Assembly (NCBI GenBank): GCA_027924585.1
Contig: BSBM01001935.1
Location: 923,167 to 987,166 of the forward strand
Length of the DNA: 64,000 bases
Source of the DNA: Larix kaempferi
Taxonomy: Eukaryota; Streptophyta; Pinopsida; Pinales; Pinaceae
Direction: 5' to 3'
The notes under the pieces are model-generated. The model was not told where the DNA came from. It was given only the letters and a program-made list of their open reading frames with translations, and ran no database searches. Below are positions 13,981-27,626 of the stretch, one piece after another. Positions within the stretch are counted from its first letter, which is position 1, and each line of letters begins with the position of its first letter. The position numbers were made by a program, and so were the translations under genes.

Positions 13981-15209
13981 CCCCACCCTATACCCCCTTC
14001 TCTCCAACTTCAGTAGTTTTCCCTATACCCCTACCCCCTTCCATCCACCGTGATCTATTTCTCTTTCTCCCAACCAAACCCCTAACAGCTTGACTCTCAC
14101 TTTCTCTCTCACACACACCCTACTCTTCCCCTTACCATTGACCCTCCTCCTATCTCTATCTCTCCTAAACCCTTACTAACTCCCTCTCTCACTCTCTCAA
14201 CACCCTTATCCTCCTCCTTCCTTTAACCACCCTCATTCCCTCCCTCTCCCTCTCTCTCACACCTCTTTCCCCTAACCCTTACTAATCCTTCTCTTAGTCT
14301 CTCTCTCTCCTATTCCTCCACCTACACCTGACCCCCAACCCACTAACAACCTCTCTCTCTCTCCCACTCTCACAATAGATGACCCCCTTCTCTCTCTCCT
14401 TATCTCTCATCCTACTGTTCCTACCAATAACAACCCCCTACTCCCCCCCTCTCTCTCTCTCTCTCTTTCACGTAACCCTTACTAATCCTTTATCACTTTA
14501 TCCCTATCTTTTGCCTACTTCTCCAACTACACCTAACCCACAATGCTCTCTCCCCCCAACCCCTTAACACCCCATCTCTCTTTCTCTCTCTCACTACCCC
14601 TAACCCCCGATATCTCTCCCTAACCCACCATCTCTCTCTCTCTCTCTCTTTATATATATATATCCCCACCCTATGCCTCCTCCTCTCCAACTTAAGTATT
14701 CTTGCCTATACCCCTACCCCCTTCCCTCCACTATGATCTATTTCTCTTTCTCCTAACAAAACCCCTAACACCCTAAATTCTCTCCCTTTCTCTCTCACAC
14801 ACCCTACTCTTCCCCTTACCATTGACCCTCCTCCTATCTCTATCTCTCCTAAACCCTTACTAACTCCCTCTCTCATTCTCTCAACACCCTTATTCTCCTC
14901 CTTTCTTTAACCCCCCTCATTCCCTCCCTCTCCCTCTCTCTAATGCCTCTTCCCCCTAACCCTTACTAAGCCTTCTCTTAGTCTCTCTCTCTCTCTCCTA
15001 TTCCTCCACCTACACCTAACCCCCACCCCTCTCTCTCCCCCAACCCACTAACACCTCCTCTCTCTCTCCCACTCCCACAATAGATGACCCCCTTCTCTCT
15101 CTCCCTATCTCTCATCCTACTCTCCCTACTAATAACAACCCCCTACTCCCTCTCCCCCCCTCTCTCTCTCTCCCTCCCTCCTAATCCCCTTCCCCTATAT
15201 CTTATCCAG

Positions 15210-15243
<34 letters not shown>

Positions 15244-15400
15244 AACCTACCCTACAACGTCCTTCTCCCTAATTATCCCAATCTTCTCTAAACCCCTTCC
15301 CGCACCTCCCCCTATTGTAATATATATTTATTTCTCTCCACTAACTCTCATTCTCCCCCTACCCCTAATCACCCACACCCTCCACCACTCAATGCCATAT
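12181..15400. repeat. Pyrimidine-rich satellite, block B1 (copy of A1)
   Basis: Second copy of the ~0.75-kb unit block. The AAACCC.TTRCTAACTCC landmark falls at about 12,621, 13,401, 14,167 and 14,851 (spacings about 780, 766 and 684). These lie 11.36-11.46 kb downstream of the corresponding A1 landmarks at 1195, 1982, 2709 and 3494. Order and content of the internal boxes are the same as in A1. Confidence 0.88.
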
Positions 15401-16388
15401 ATATCTCTCTCTACCCCCTCTCTCTCTCTGTCTCTTACTCCCTCTCTCTCTCTATCACACATAAAAACACATAATAACACACCCTATATGCATACACCTT
15501 CCCCTAACCCACACCCCTCTTTCTTAATCCCAAACCCCTAACATAACCCTCCACCCCCATTTTATATCTATCACTCTCACAAATACCTCCCTAATCCTCC
15601 CCTACCTCTAACACCATAACCTCTCTCTCTCTGTCTCTCTCTCTCCCTCTCTCTCCCCCCCTAACCCTTATTAACCCCTTCTCTCACTCTCTCCTAACCC
15701 TTATTAAACCCCTCTATCTCTTTACCAAACTGCAGCTACACCTAAAAACCACCCTTCTCTCTCTCTATATAAACATTCTAACACCTAGCCCTCTCTCACA
15801 CACACACTCTCACTACACCTAAACCCCCCTCTCTCCATAACCCCACTCATACTCTCCCTAAGGCTACACCTCTCTCTCTCCTACTCTCCTCCTCCTGAGC
15901 CCCTCTTTCTCTATTTTTCCCAATCCCCCTTACCCTATAACTCACCACCTACCCCCCTCTCTTTCTCCCAACACCCTAATAGCTTTCGTTCCCTCTCTTT
16001 TTGTCTCTCACCCCTACTCTTCCTTTATCTATACCTTATGAACCCCCTCACTCACTCTCTCACCATTGTACTATCCACCTTACCTTTAATCCCCCTCTCT
16101 CTCACAAACACATACCTCTTCGCCATAACCCTTATTAACAACCTCTCTCACTCTGTCTCTCCCCTATTCCTCCACCTAACCCCCACCTCTCACTCTTTCC
16201 ACCAAACCCCTATCACCCCCCTCTCTCTAACAATCTCACTAAATCTAACCCCTTTCTCTCTCACCCTAACTTCCCTTCTCTCCTTACCCATAACTATCCA
16301 CTCCATCTCTCTCTCTCTCTCTACCCCTAACACTCAATCTATGTCTCTCTCTTATAATCCCTTTCCCTGCCACTTACCACCCCCCATC

Positions 16389-16422
<34 letters not shown>

Positions 16423-16825
16423 GCACTCTCTCTCTCCCCCTCTACTATGCCTCTAACACATCTCTCTATTTCTCTCTCTTTCTCACTCTTTCTCTCCCTC
16501 TTCCCTGCTTCTAACACACCTCTCTCTCTCTCTCCCCTCTTCCCTCTAACCTTTACTAACCCCCTCTATCACTCTTTCTCTAATCTACTCATCCACCTCA
16601 ACCTCAACCTAACCCCCAAATGTCTCTCTCTAATCCAACACCTTGCCGCCCACCCCTCTCTCTCCCCTATAACTGCCTAACACCCTCAATTCTGTCTCTC
16701 CCTCACAAACCCCCTACTCATCTCCTTACCTCTAACTCTCCTCCTCTCTTTGTCTCTCCCTAGCCCTTACTAACCTCGTCTCTCACTCTCTCATCACCCT
16801 ACTACTCCCTCAACCTTTAACCCCC

Positions 16826-16878
<53 letters not shown>

Positions 16879-17217
16879 TCCACATAACCCTTACTAACCC
16901 CCTCTTTCACTTTATTCCTATATTTCCCCTACTTCTCCAATTACACCTAAACCACATCCCTCTGTCCCCCCAACCCCTTAACAACCCCATCTCTCTCTCA
17001 CTCTCACTACCCCTACCCCTCTTTCTCTCTCACTCTCACTACCACTTACCACTCAACCATCTCTCTCTCTCTCTCTCTACCCCACCACCCTTTCTCTCCA
17101 ACTTAAGTATTCATCCTTAAACCCCTACACCTCTCCCTCCACGGTGATCTATTCCTCTTTCTCCCCACCAAACCCCCTCATTCTGACTACCTCTAATCAC
17201 GCACACCCCTCCCCTCA

Positions 17218-17220
<3 letters not shown>

Positions 17221-17282
<62 letters not shown>
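17221..17282. repeat. (TC)n microsatellite, 62 bp
   Basis: One of the two longest perfect TC runs in the window. The copy-A equivalent near 5808 is only about 16 bp. Confidence 0.95.
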
Positions 17283-17285
<3 letters not shown>

Positions 17286-17899
17286 AACCCCTACACCCAC
17301 TATGATATCTATTTGTTTCTCTCCCCAAACCCCCATTCTCCCACCTACCCCTAATCAACAACAACCCACCTCACCTCCCCAATCTCTCTTTCTCTCTCTC
17401 TCACACACACACAAAAAAAAACATAATAATACACCCCTCTAGTCTTCCACATACCCCTAGGCCTCATCCCTCTCTCTCTTACAACCCCCTAACACCCCCT
17501 GCAGCCCCCATCTCTCTCTCTCTCACCCCCATAATCCTAGCCATACTATTAACCTCCCTACTTTCATATCTCCCCCATACTCTCCCTAACCCTTAGAAAC
17601 CCCTTCTCTTACTCTCTAAGCATTGCACTCCACCCCCCCTCTTATCCCTCTACCCCCATCCCCGTGAACCCATATTATCCCCCTCCATCACTCTCTCTCT
17701 ATTGTACTCCTCCACCAATACCTAAACCCCACCCTCTCACTCTCCCCCAACCCCCTAACATTTCCCCTCTCTCTCACACTCTCACTACCCCTAACCCTTC
17801 CTTTCTCACTCTCAAAACCTATTAATATTCTCGCTAATCATCCTCCCCTCTCTCTCACCCCTAATCCCCCTACCAACATACATCCTCTCTCTCTCTCTA

Positions 17900-17917
17900 T
17901 GTGTGTGTGTGTGTGAG
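17900..17917. repeat. (TG)n microsatellite within a CT run
   Basis: A short TG tract sits between two CT tracts at the site homologous to the pure TG run at 6332. Confidence 0.9.
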
Positions 17918-18732
17918 TCTCTCTCTCTCTCTCTCTCTCTCAAATCCTCTCCCTAATCCTTATTAACTCTCTCTTCCCCATATTGCTCCCCCTACCTCCA
18001 ACCACCTCCTCTCTCTCTCTCTCCAGTCTTAGCTTAACACTTACTAATCCCCCCTCTCTCCCCTACTCCAGTGACACCTAAAAACCAACTCTCTCTCTCT
18101 CTCTCTCTGCAAACCACCTAACATCCCCACTTTCTCTCTCTCTCACTCTCAGTACACCTAAATCCCTCTCTCTTCCCCTAACACCCTCCTACTCTCCCTA
18201 GTCATAAACACCCCCTGTTCCTTCATCTATCTCTCCTGCTTCAAACCTAATGTCTCTCTTTCTCTCTCGTAATCCCCACTCCCCCTACAACTTAACACCC
18301 CCTCTCTCTCCCTCTACCCCCACCATATACACCACATTCTCTATAACTATCATAATTCTCCCTAAACCCATACCCCTCACCTGACCTCCATCTCTATATT
18401 TTTCTTTTCACCAACCCCCTCCTCCCCCAAATGACGATCTCTATCTCTCCCCAAAACCCCCTCCTCCATCCTACTCTTTCTCTCATCCAAACCACCTCCT
18501 CCCCTATACTTCATAACCCAAACCCTTGCCCCTGACTCTCTCTCTCTCTCGCTCTCACAAACATACACACCTATACTACTTCACCTACCCCAAACCCCAA
18601 ACCCTCTCTCTCTCTCCCATCCACCAAGCAACCTCTTAATACCCCCCAAACTCTCTCTCTATCTCTATCTTCCCTCCTCTCACTAAAACTTACTGAACCC
18701 CTAATCCTCCCCCTACCTCTAGCACCCCCTTC

Positions 18733-18777
<45 letters not shown>

Positions 18778-19988
18778 CTCTCTAACCCAGAATAACCCCC
18801 TCTCTCACTCTCTCTCAAACTACACCCCCTACTCCTCCCCTTATCACTACCCCCCCTCTCTCTAACACTTACTAGTCCCCTCTCCCACTCTCTCTCTCTC
18901 TCTCTCTCCACGACTGCAACTATAGCTAACCCACACCCCTTTCTCTCCCCCAAAACCCTTAACACCCATTGTCTCTCTCACACTCTTGATACCCGCAACC
19001 CCCAAATCTCTCTCCCATGCTTCCCTTGTACTCTCCCTACCCAAAATTAACCCCTCTACCCCCTCTCTTTCTCTCCTGCTACCCCAAACCCAAACCTTCT
19101 CTCTCACACTCTCTTTCTTCCTAATAACACCCCTACCACTACCACTTATCGCCCCACCATCTCTCTCTCTCTCTGCCACTACCCAATACCAGCCCTTGTA
19201 CTAACTTCCTTAATATTCTATAAAACCCTACACCACTTCCCCCATCCTTGAACACTATCTATTTCTCTCCCCCATTTCCCCTCCTCCCACTACACCTCTC
19301 TCCCTCTCTCTACCCCACCCCTCTATTCCTTTACATACCTCTATCCCCAACCCCTCTCTTTCTCCCCTATCCCCCTAACACACCTAGTTATCTCTCTCTC
19401 TCTCTCTCAGTCTTACTCCCCCCCTTACAACTAACCCCCCTTCTCCCTCTCTCTCTCTCTCTCCCTGTAACTGTTACTAATCCCCTCTCTCACTCTCTCA
19501 CCACCCTAATCCTCCCCCTATATTTAACCTCCTCTCCTCTCTCTATATATAACCTCTTCCCAATAACCCTTAATATACCCCTTTCTCACTCTCTCTCTCC
19601 CTTACTCCTCCACCTACACCTAATCCGCACCCATCTCTCCCAACCAAAAACCTAACACCCCCCCCTCTCTCTCACTCTCACTACCCCTAACTCCTTTATA
19701 TCCCCCCCTAACACCCCTCCTACTTTCTCCACCAATAACTATACCATTTTCCCATATATCTCTCTCTCTTACTCCCCCTACCCATCCCTCTCTCTCCTAA
19801 CCCCTCCCACTAACAATTACCAACCCCCCCTCTCTGCCCACACCATATTCCCCCTTCCCTCTAACTTCCCTCATTTTCCCTAAAACCTTACCCACCAATC
19901 CCTCCACCATGATATATTTCTCTTTCTCCCCACAAACACCCTAAATCCTCCCTACCTCTAATCACCCACACCCTCCCCCCTTAGCCCC

Positions 19989-20025
<37 letters not shown>

Positions 20026-20620
20026 CTCTTCCCCATAACCCTTACTAATGCCCCCCTCTCTCTTTCTCTCTCACCTCTTCCCCATAATCCTTACTAACGC
20101 CCCACTTCCTCCTCTCTCTCTCTCACTCCCCTCCACCTAATCCTAACCCCCAAAACGCTCTCTCTCTCCCAAGCCCCTAAAACCTGTTCGACATACAATT
20201 CTCTCTCCCATACATACATATCCCTAATCCTTGCCCTATAACTAACCCTCCTGCTTCTCTCTCTCTATCTCAATTCCCCCTAAGCCTTACTAACCCCCTC
20301 TCTCACTATTTCAACCCCATACTCCTCACCCTCTCTCTCTCTCTCCTCTTCTCCCTAACATTTACTAACCCTCTTTATCAATATTTCTCTACCCTACTCC
20401 TCCACCTACACCTAACACTCGACCGTCTCTCTTTAATCCCCTCTGTCTCCCCTCCAACACCCTAACACCCTCCATTCTCTCTCTATCCCTCACACACCCC
20501 CTACTCCTCCCATTACCACTAAATATCTTGATCTCATTGTCTCTCCCTAACACTTACTAACCCTGTCTCTCACTCTCTCACCACTCTATTCCTCCCCTCA
20601 CATTTAACCACCCACCTCTC

Positions 20621-20816
20621 TCTCTCTTTCTCTTCCCTGTAACCCTTACTAATCCTTTCTCTCACTTTGTCCCTATCTTTCCCCTACTTCTCCAACTACA
20701 CCTAACCCACGCCCCTCTCTTCCCGCAACCCCTTAACACCCCCATCACTCTTTCTCTCTCTTGCTACCCCTAACACCCCATCTCTCTCACTCTCAATACA
20801 CCTTAACACCCCACCA

Positions 20817-20851
<35 letters not shown>

Positions 20852-21681
20852 TTATATATCCCCACCCTATACCCCCTTCTCTCTAACTTTAGTAGTCTTC
20901 CCTATACCCCTACACCCTTCCCTCCACTGTGATCTATTTCTCTTTCTCCCAACCAAACCCCTAACACCCTGAATTCTCTCACTTTCTCTCTCACACACAC
21001 CCTACTCTTCCCCTTACCATTAGCCCTCCTCATATCTCTATCTCTCCTAAACCCTTACTAACTCCCTCTCTCACTCTCTCAACACCCTTATCCTCCTTCT
21101 TCCTTTAATCCCCCTCATTCCCTCCCTCTCCCTCTCTCTCACACCTCTTCTCCTAACCCTTACTAAGCCTTCTCTTAGTCTATCTCTCTCATATTCCTCC
21201 ACCTCCACCTAGCCCCCACCCCTCTCTCTCTCCCACTCTCACAATAGATGACCACCTTCTCTCCCTCTCTCCCCATCTCTCATCCTACTCTCTGTACCTA
21301 TAACAACCCCCTACTTCCAATCCCCCCCTCTCTCTCTCTCTCTCCCCTCCTGCTATACCTAACCCCCATATCACTCTCTCTCATAATCCCCTTCCCCTAT
21401 AACTTATCAAGAATCTCTCTGTCTCTCACCACTCTAATCCTCCCCCCACCTTTAACCATCCACCTCTCTCTCTCTCTCTCTCTTCCCATTAACCCTTACT
21501 AAACCTTTCTCTCACTTTCTCCCTATCTTTCCCCTACTTCTCCAACTACACCTAACCTACACCCCTCTCTCCCCCCAACCCCTTAACACCCCATATCTCT
21601 TTCTCTCTCTCACTACCCCTAACCCCCAATATCTCTCCCTAACACTCCATCTCTCTCACTCTCACTACACCTTAACACTCC

Positions 21682-21719
<38 letters not shown>

Positions 21720-22379
21720 CCGTAACCCTTACTAATCCTTTCTCTCACTTTGTCCCTATCTTTCCCCTACTTCTCCAACTACACCTAACCCACACCCCTC
21801 TCTTCCCCCAACCCCTTAACACCCCCATCGCTCTTTCTCTCTCTCGCTACCACTAACACCCCATCTCTCTCACTCTCAATACACCTTAACACCCCACCAT
21901 CTCTCTCTCTCTCTATATATATATATATCCCCACCCTATACCCCCTTCTCTCCAACTTCAGTAGTCTTCCCTATACCCCTACCCCCTTCCCTCCACCGCG
22001 ATCTATTTCTCTTTCTCCCAACCAAACCCCTAACACCCTGAATTCTCTCACACACACCCTACTCTTCCCCTTACCATTGACCCTCCTCATATCTCTATCA
22101 CTCCTAAAGCCTGACTAACTCCCTCTCTCACTCTCTCAACACCCTTATCCTCCTTCTTCCTTTAACCCCCCCTCATTCCCTCCCTCTCCCTCTCTCTCAC
22201 ACCTCTTCTCCTAACCCTTACTAAGCCTTCTCTTAGTCTATCTCTCTCCTATTCCTCCACCTCCACCTAGCCCCCACCCCTCTCTCTCTCTACCACTCTC
22301 ATAATAGATGACCACCTTCTCTCTCTCTCGCTATCTCTCATCCTACTCTCCGTACCTATTACAACCCCCTACTACCAAT

Positions 22380-22412
<33 letters not shown>

Positions 22413-22497
22413 CGCTCCCCTCCTGCTATACCTAACCCCATATCAGTCTCTCTCCTAATCCCCTTCCCCTATAACTTATCAAAAATCTCTCTCTCTC
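20621..22497. repeat. Pyrimidine-rich satellite, block C1 (third copy of ~0.75-kb units)
   Basis: The 'cccttactaatcctttctctcactttgtccctatct' box near 20,640 recurs at about 21,725 and 22,940. AAACCC.. landmarks occur near 21,049 and 22,106. The units here are longer (about 1.06 kb). The array continues past the solo LTR to about 24,000. Confidence 0.85.
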
Positions 22498-22872
22498 TGT
22501 TAGGAACCCATGTCTTTACTTTGTTAGTTTATTGTTGTTGGAAGCATATGCTTTGTAAGTCATTCCGTAGTATTTGTTGATCAATAGTTTGTGTTATTGT
22601 TGTTGGCGCATATGCTTTGTAAGTCGCCCATAGTATTGTTGATCCATAGTTTGTAGTGGCCCATGGTTTTGACCCATAGTATTGGCACCTAGACTTAGTA
22701 TATAAGTGTGTGTTGAGACCTATGAATCCATCGTGAAGTTATTTGAATTGAGCTTGCTCATAGGAGGTTGCCCCCTCGAAGTGGCCTGTGATCAATATAA
22801 AAGTGATTATGAGTTCTGTCATTTCTGCTATTTCATAGATTCTTATTAATTAATTGTTGCAGGTGCATCACA
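22498..22872 (+). mobile_element. Solo LTR-like insertion with 5-bp target duplication
   Basis: A 375-bp island of normal base composition sits in the CT array. It starts TGTTAGGAACC and ends GGTGCATCACA, the TG...CA form of LTR ends. CTCTC lies immediately on both sides (22,493-22,497 and 22,873-22,877), as expected of a 5-bp target site duplication. In such low-complexity DNA this could be chance. A copy of the site without the insertion is visible near 21,421, where the CT run continues straight into 'tcaccactctaatcctcccc'. A TATATAAG box lies at 22,699-22,706. No internal retrotransposon sequence is present, so it is most simply a solo LTR. Orientation + is inferred from the TATA box. It does not resemble the LTRs of the three elements further right. 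Confidence 0.75.
22699..22706 (+). promoter_or_regulatory. TATA-like box of the solo LTR
   Basis: TATATAAG about 200 bp into the 375-bp LTR-like island, a usual place for the U3 core promoter of a short copia-type LTR. Activity is not shown by the sequence. Confidence 0.45.
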
Positions 22873-23133
22873 CTCTCACCACTCTACTCCTCCCCCCACC
22901 TTTAACTACCCACCTCTCTCTCTCTCTCTCTCTTCCTTAACCCTTACTAATACTTTCTCTCACTTTCTCCCTATCTTTCCCCTACTTCTCCAACTACACC
23001 TAACCCACACCCCTCTCTCCCCCCAACCCCTTAACACCCCATATCTCTTTCTCTCTCTCACTACCCCTAACCCCCAATATCTCTCCCTAACCCTCCATCA
23101 CTCTCACTCTCACTACACCTTAACACCCCACCT

Positions 23134-23166
<33 letters not shown>

Positions 23167-23759
23167 TTGTATATATATATAGCCCCACCCTATACCTTCA
23201 TCTCTCCAACTTCAGTAGTCTTCCCTATACCCCTACCCCCTTCCCTCCACTGTGATCTATTTCTCTTTCTCCCAACCAAACCCCTGACACCCTGAATTCT
23301 CTCACTTTCTCTCTCACACACCCTACTCTTCCCCTTACCATTGACCCTCCTCGTATCTCTATCTCTCATAAACCCTTACTAACTCCCTATCTCACTCTCT
23401 CAACACCCTTATCCTCCTCCTTCCTTTAACCCCCCTCATTCCCTCCCTCTCCCTCTCTCTAACACCTCTTCTCCCTAACCCTTACTAAGTCTTCTCTTAG
23501 TCTCTCACTCTCCTATTCCTCCACCTACACCTAACCCCCACCCCTCTCTCTCCCCCAACCCACTAACACCCCCTCTCTCTCTCCCACTCTCACAATAGAT
23601 GACCCCCTTCTCTCTATCCCTATCTCTCATCCTACTCTCCCTACCAATAACAACCCACTACTCCCCCTCCCCCCTCTCTCTCTCTGTCTCCCACCTACTG
23701 ATATGCCTAACCCCCATATCACTCTCTCTCCTAATCCCCTTCCCCTATAACTTATCTAG

Positions 23760-23829
<70 letters not shown>

Positions 23830-24060
23830 AACCTACCCTATAACACCCTTCTCCCTAACTACCCCAATCTTCTCTACACCCCTTCCCTCACCTCCCCCTA
23901 TTGTAATATCTATTTATTTCTCTCCACCGACTCTCATTCTCCCCCTACCCCTAATCACCCACTCCCTCCCTAGCTCAATGCCATATATATATATCTCTAC
24001 CCCCCTCTCTCTCTCTGTCTCTTACTCCCTCTTGCTCCCTATCACACACACACTACACAC
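22873..24060. repeat. Pyrimidine-rich satellite, end of block C1
   Basis: Resumes at the satellite position where the solo LTR broke in ('ctctcaccactctactcctcccc'). It includes another unit landmark near 23,370 and the 'cacaatagatgac' box near 23,590. Confidence 0.85.
23762..23827. repeat. (TC)n microsatellite, ~66 bp
   Basis: Longest perfect TC run seen, at the site homologous to 797-845 and 3893-3916. Confidence 0.95.
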
Positions 24061-24960
24061 AAACACATAATAACACACCCTATACTCATACACCTTCCCC
24101 TAACCCACACCCCTCTTTCTCTCTCTACCCCTAACATAACCCTCCACCCCCATTTTCTATCTCTCTCTCTCACATACCTCCGTAATCCTCCCCTACCACT
24201 AACCCGACTACTCCTCATACCTCTAACACCATATCCTCTCTCTCTCTCTCTCTCCCCTAACCCTTATTAACCCCCTCTCTCACTCTCTCTTTACCAAATT
24301 GCAGCTACACCTAAAAGCCACCCTTCTCTCTCTCTATATCAACATTCTAACACCCAACCCTCTCTCTCACACACACTCTCACTACACCTAAACCCCCCTC
24401 TCTCGCTAACCCCACTCATACTCTCCCTAAGGCTATCCCTCTATCTCTCCTACTCTCCTCCTTGTAACCCCCTCTTTCTCTATTTCTCCTAATCCCCCTT
24501 ACCCTATAACTCACCACCTACCCCCTCTCTCTCTCCCAACCCCCTAATAACTTTCATTCCCTCTCTCTCTATCTCTCACACCTACTCTTCCTTTATCTAT
24601 ACCTTATGAACCCCCTCACTCACTCTCTCACCATTGTACTACCCACCTTACCTTTAACCACCCCTCTCTCTCACACACACACACCTCTTCCCCATAACCC
24701 TTATTAACCACCTCTCTCAGTCTCTCTCTCCCCTATTCCTCCACCTACACCTAACCCTCACTTCTCACTCTTTCCACCAAACCACTATCACCACCCTCTC
24801 TCTAACAATCTCACTAAATCTAACACCTTGCTCTCTCACCCTAACTTCCCTTCTCTCCTTACCCATAACTATCCACTCCATCTCTCTCTCTCTCTCTACC
24901 CCTAACACTCAATCTATGTCTCTCCCTTATAATCTCCCTTCCCCTGCCACTTACCACCCC

Positions 24961-24994
<34 letters not shown>

Positions 24995-25384
24995 CACTCT
25001 CTCTCTCTCCCTCTACTATGCCTCTAACATGTCTCTCTATTTCTCTCTCTTTCTCACTCTTTCTCTCCCTCTTCCCTGCTTCTAGCACACCTCTCTCTCT
25101 CACTTCTCTTCCCTCTAACCTTTACTAACCCCCTCTATCACTCTTTCTCTAATCTACTCATCCACCTCCACCTAACCCCAAATTGTCTTTCTCTAGTCCA
25201 ACCCCTTGTTACCCACCCCTCTCTCTCCCCTATAACCACCTAACACCCTGAATTCTCTCTCTTCCTCACAAACCCCCTACTCCTCCCCTTACCTCTAACT
25301 CTCCTCCTCTCTTTGTCTCTCCCTAGCCCTTACTAACCCCGTATCTCACTCTCTCATCACCATACTGCTCCCTCAACCTTTAAC

Positions 25385-25430
<46 letters not shown>

Positions 25431-26335
25431 CCCCATAACCCTTGCTAACCCCCTCTTTCACTATATTCCTATATTTCCCCTACTTCTCCAACTACACCTA
25501 ACTAACATCCCTCTCTCCCCCCAACGCCTTAACACACCCATCTCTCTCTCACTCTCATTACCCCTACCCCCCTTTGTCTCTCACTCTCACTACCACTTAC
25601 CACCCCACCATCTCTCTCTCTCTCTCTCTACTCCACCACCCTTTCTCTCCAACTTAAGTATTCATCCTTAAACCCCTACCCCCCTCCCTCCACCATGATC
25701 TATATCTCTTTCTCTCCACCAAACCCCCTCATTCTTACTAACTCTACTCACCCACACCCTCCTCCCCTCAACCCCATCTCTCTCTCTCTCTCTCTCTCTC
25801 CCTCTCTACTCCTAATCCCCACAACCCTCTTTGTCTCTCATCCCACCTGGCCCCTATTCTCTCTCTCTCTCTTTATGTCAACATATAAATCCCTAGTCCT
25901 TTCAATACCACTAACCCCTCTCCTTATATGTTTCTCTCTCCCTCGCTCTCCTTGAACATTACTAACCCCCTATATCACTCTCTCAACCCCTTAATCCTTT
26001 TCCTACATCTAACACACCTCTCCCTCCCTCTATCTCTCTCTCTCTCTCCCCCCCCCCTCTATCTCTCTTTATCTCTCTATCTATCCCCTCACACCCTACT
26101 CCTCGCCCTCTCTCTCTCTCTCTCCGCACCCCTTACTCCATGCCCTACCTCTAACACCTCTCTTTCTCTCTCCTCTCTCCCTCTATCTCCTCTTCCCCCT
26201 AACCCTTATTATCCCCCTCTCTCACTCTTTATCTACCTTACTCCTCCACCTACACCTAAATCCCAACCATCTCTCTCTCTAATCCAACCCCTTAACACCC
26301 ACACCTCTCTCTCCCCCAAACCTCTAACACCCTCA

Positions 26336-26392
<57 letters not shown>

Positions 26393-27061
26393 ACCTACTC
26401 TTCCCCTTTCCATTGACACCCCTCCTCTCTCTATCTCTCCCTAAACCTTACTAACCCCCTCTATCACTATCTCACCACCTTACTCCTTCCCCTTCCTTTA
26501 ATCACCTCTCCTTCTCTCTCTTTGACCTTTCCCTTTTAACCCTTACTAACCCCCTATCTCACTCTCTCTCTCTCCCCTATTCCTCCATCTACACCTAACC
26601 CTCACTCATCTCCCTCTCTCCCCTCTTCCTCCATCTACACCTAACCCTCACCCCTCTCTCTCTCTCTCCCAACCAACTAATCCCCCCTATCTCAACCTAT
26701 TTCACATCCTACTCTACCTACCAATAACAACCCCCTACTCACTCCCCTCTCTATAATAATTCTATTACCCCTAAGCCCCTTATCTCTCTCTCTTTCTCCT
26801 AATCCCCCTCCTCTATAACTTATTTCCAATCCTCTCCTAATCCCTCACACACACAAACACTCCTTATTCCTCCCCTTACCAATAACCCATATCCTCTCGC
26901 TATCTCTCCCTAACCCTTACTAACCCCCTCTCTCACTCTCTCACCACCCTTCTCTCCCCCTACATTTAATGACCCACCTCTCTCTCTCTCTCTCTCTTTC
27001 TCACACACACTCTCTCTATTTTTCCCCTTCTTATCTAACTACACCTAACCCATTAACACTC

Positions 27062-27105
<44 letters not shown>

Positions 27106-27578
27106 ACCAATAACCCCCCAATCTCTCTCCCTAACACCCCATCTCTCACACTCTCACTACAACTTACCACCACAACATCTCTCTCTCTCTCTCCACCCTA
27201 TACCCCCTTCTCTCCACTTCCACTAGTCTTCCCTAAAACCCTATCCCACTCCCTCCACCATGATCTATTTATCTTTCTCCCAACCAAAATCCCTCATACT
27301 TACTACCTCTAATCACCCACACCCTCCCACCCCCAACCTGATTGCTCTCTCTCTCTCTCTCTCTAATACAACCCCCCATAATCATCTTTGTCTCTCATCT
27401 CACCTGCCCCCTATTCTTTCTCTCTCTCTTGATCACACACATACACATCCCTAGTCCTCCACATACCACTAACTCCCCTCCTTATCTCACTCTCTCTTCC
27501 CCCCTTTCCCTAACCATTACTAACCCCCTATCTCTCTCTCTCACCCCCTAATCCTCACCCTACCTCTAATGCACCTCT

Positions 27579-27626
<48 letters not shown>

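Larger units (their letters stand above)
15401..20620. repeat. Pyrimidine-rich satellite, remainder of super-repeat copy B
   Basis: Copies of the 4.1-12.2 kb landmarks occur in the same order: 'ttatgaa..ccctcactcac' near 16,036, 'ctaggcctcatccc' near 17,457 and 'tatacttcataacccaaacccttgccc' near 18,505. Only one of the two internal 2.9-kb duplicates is present, so copy B is shorter than copy A. Confidence 0.85.
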
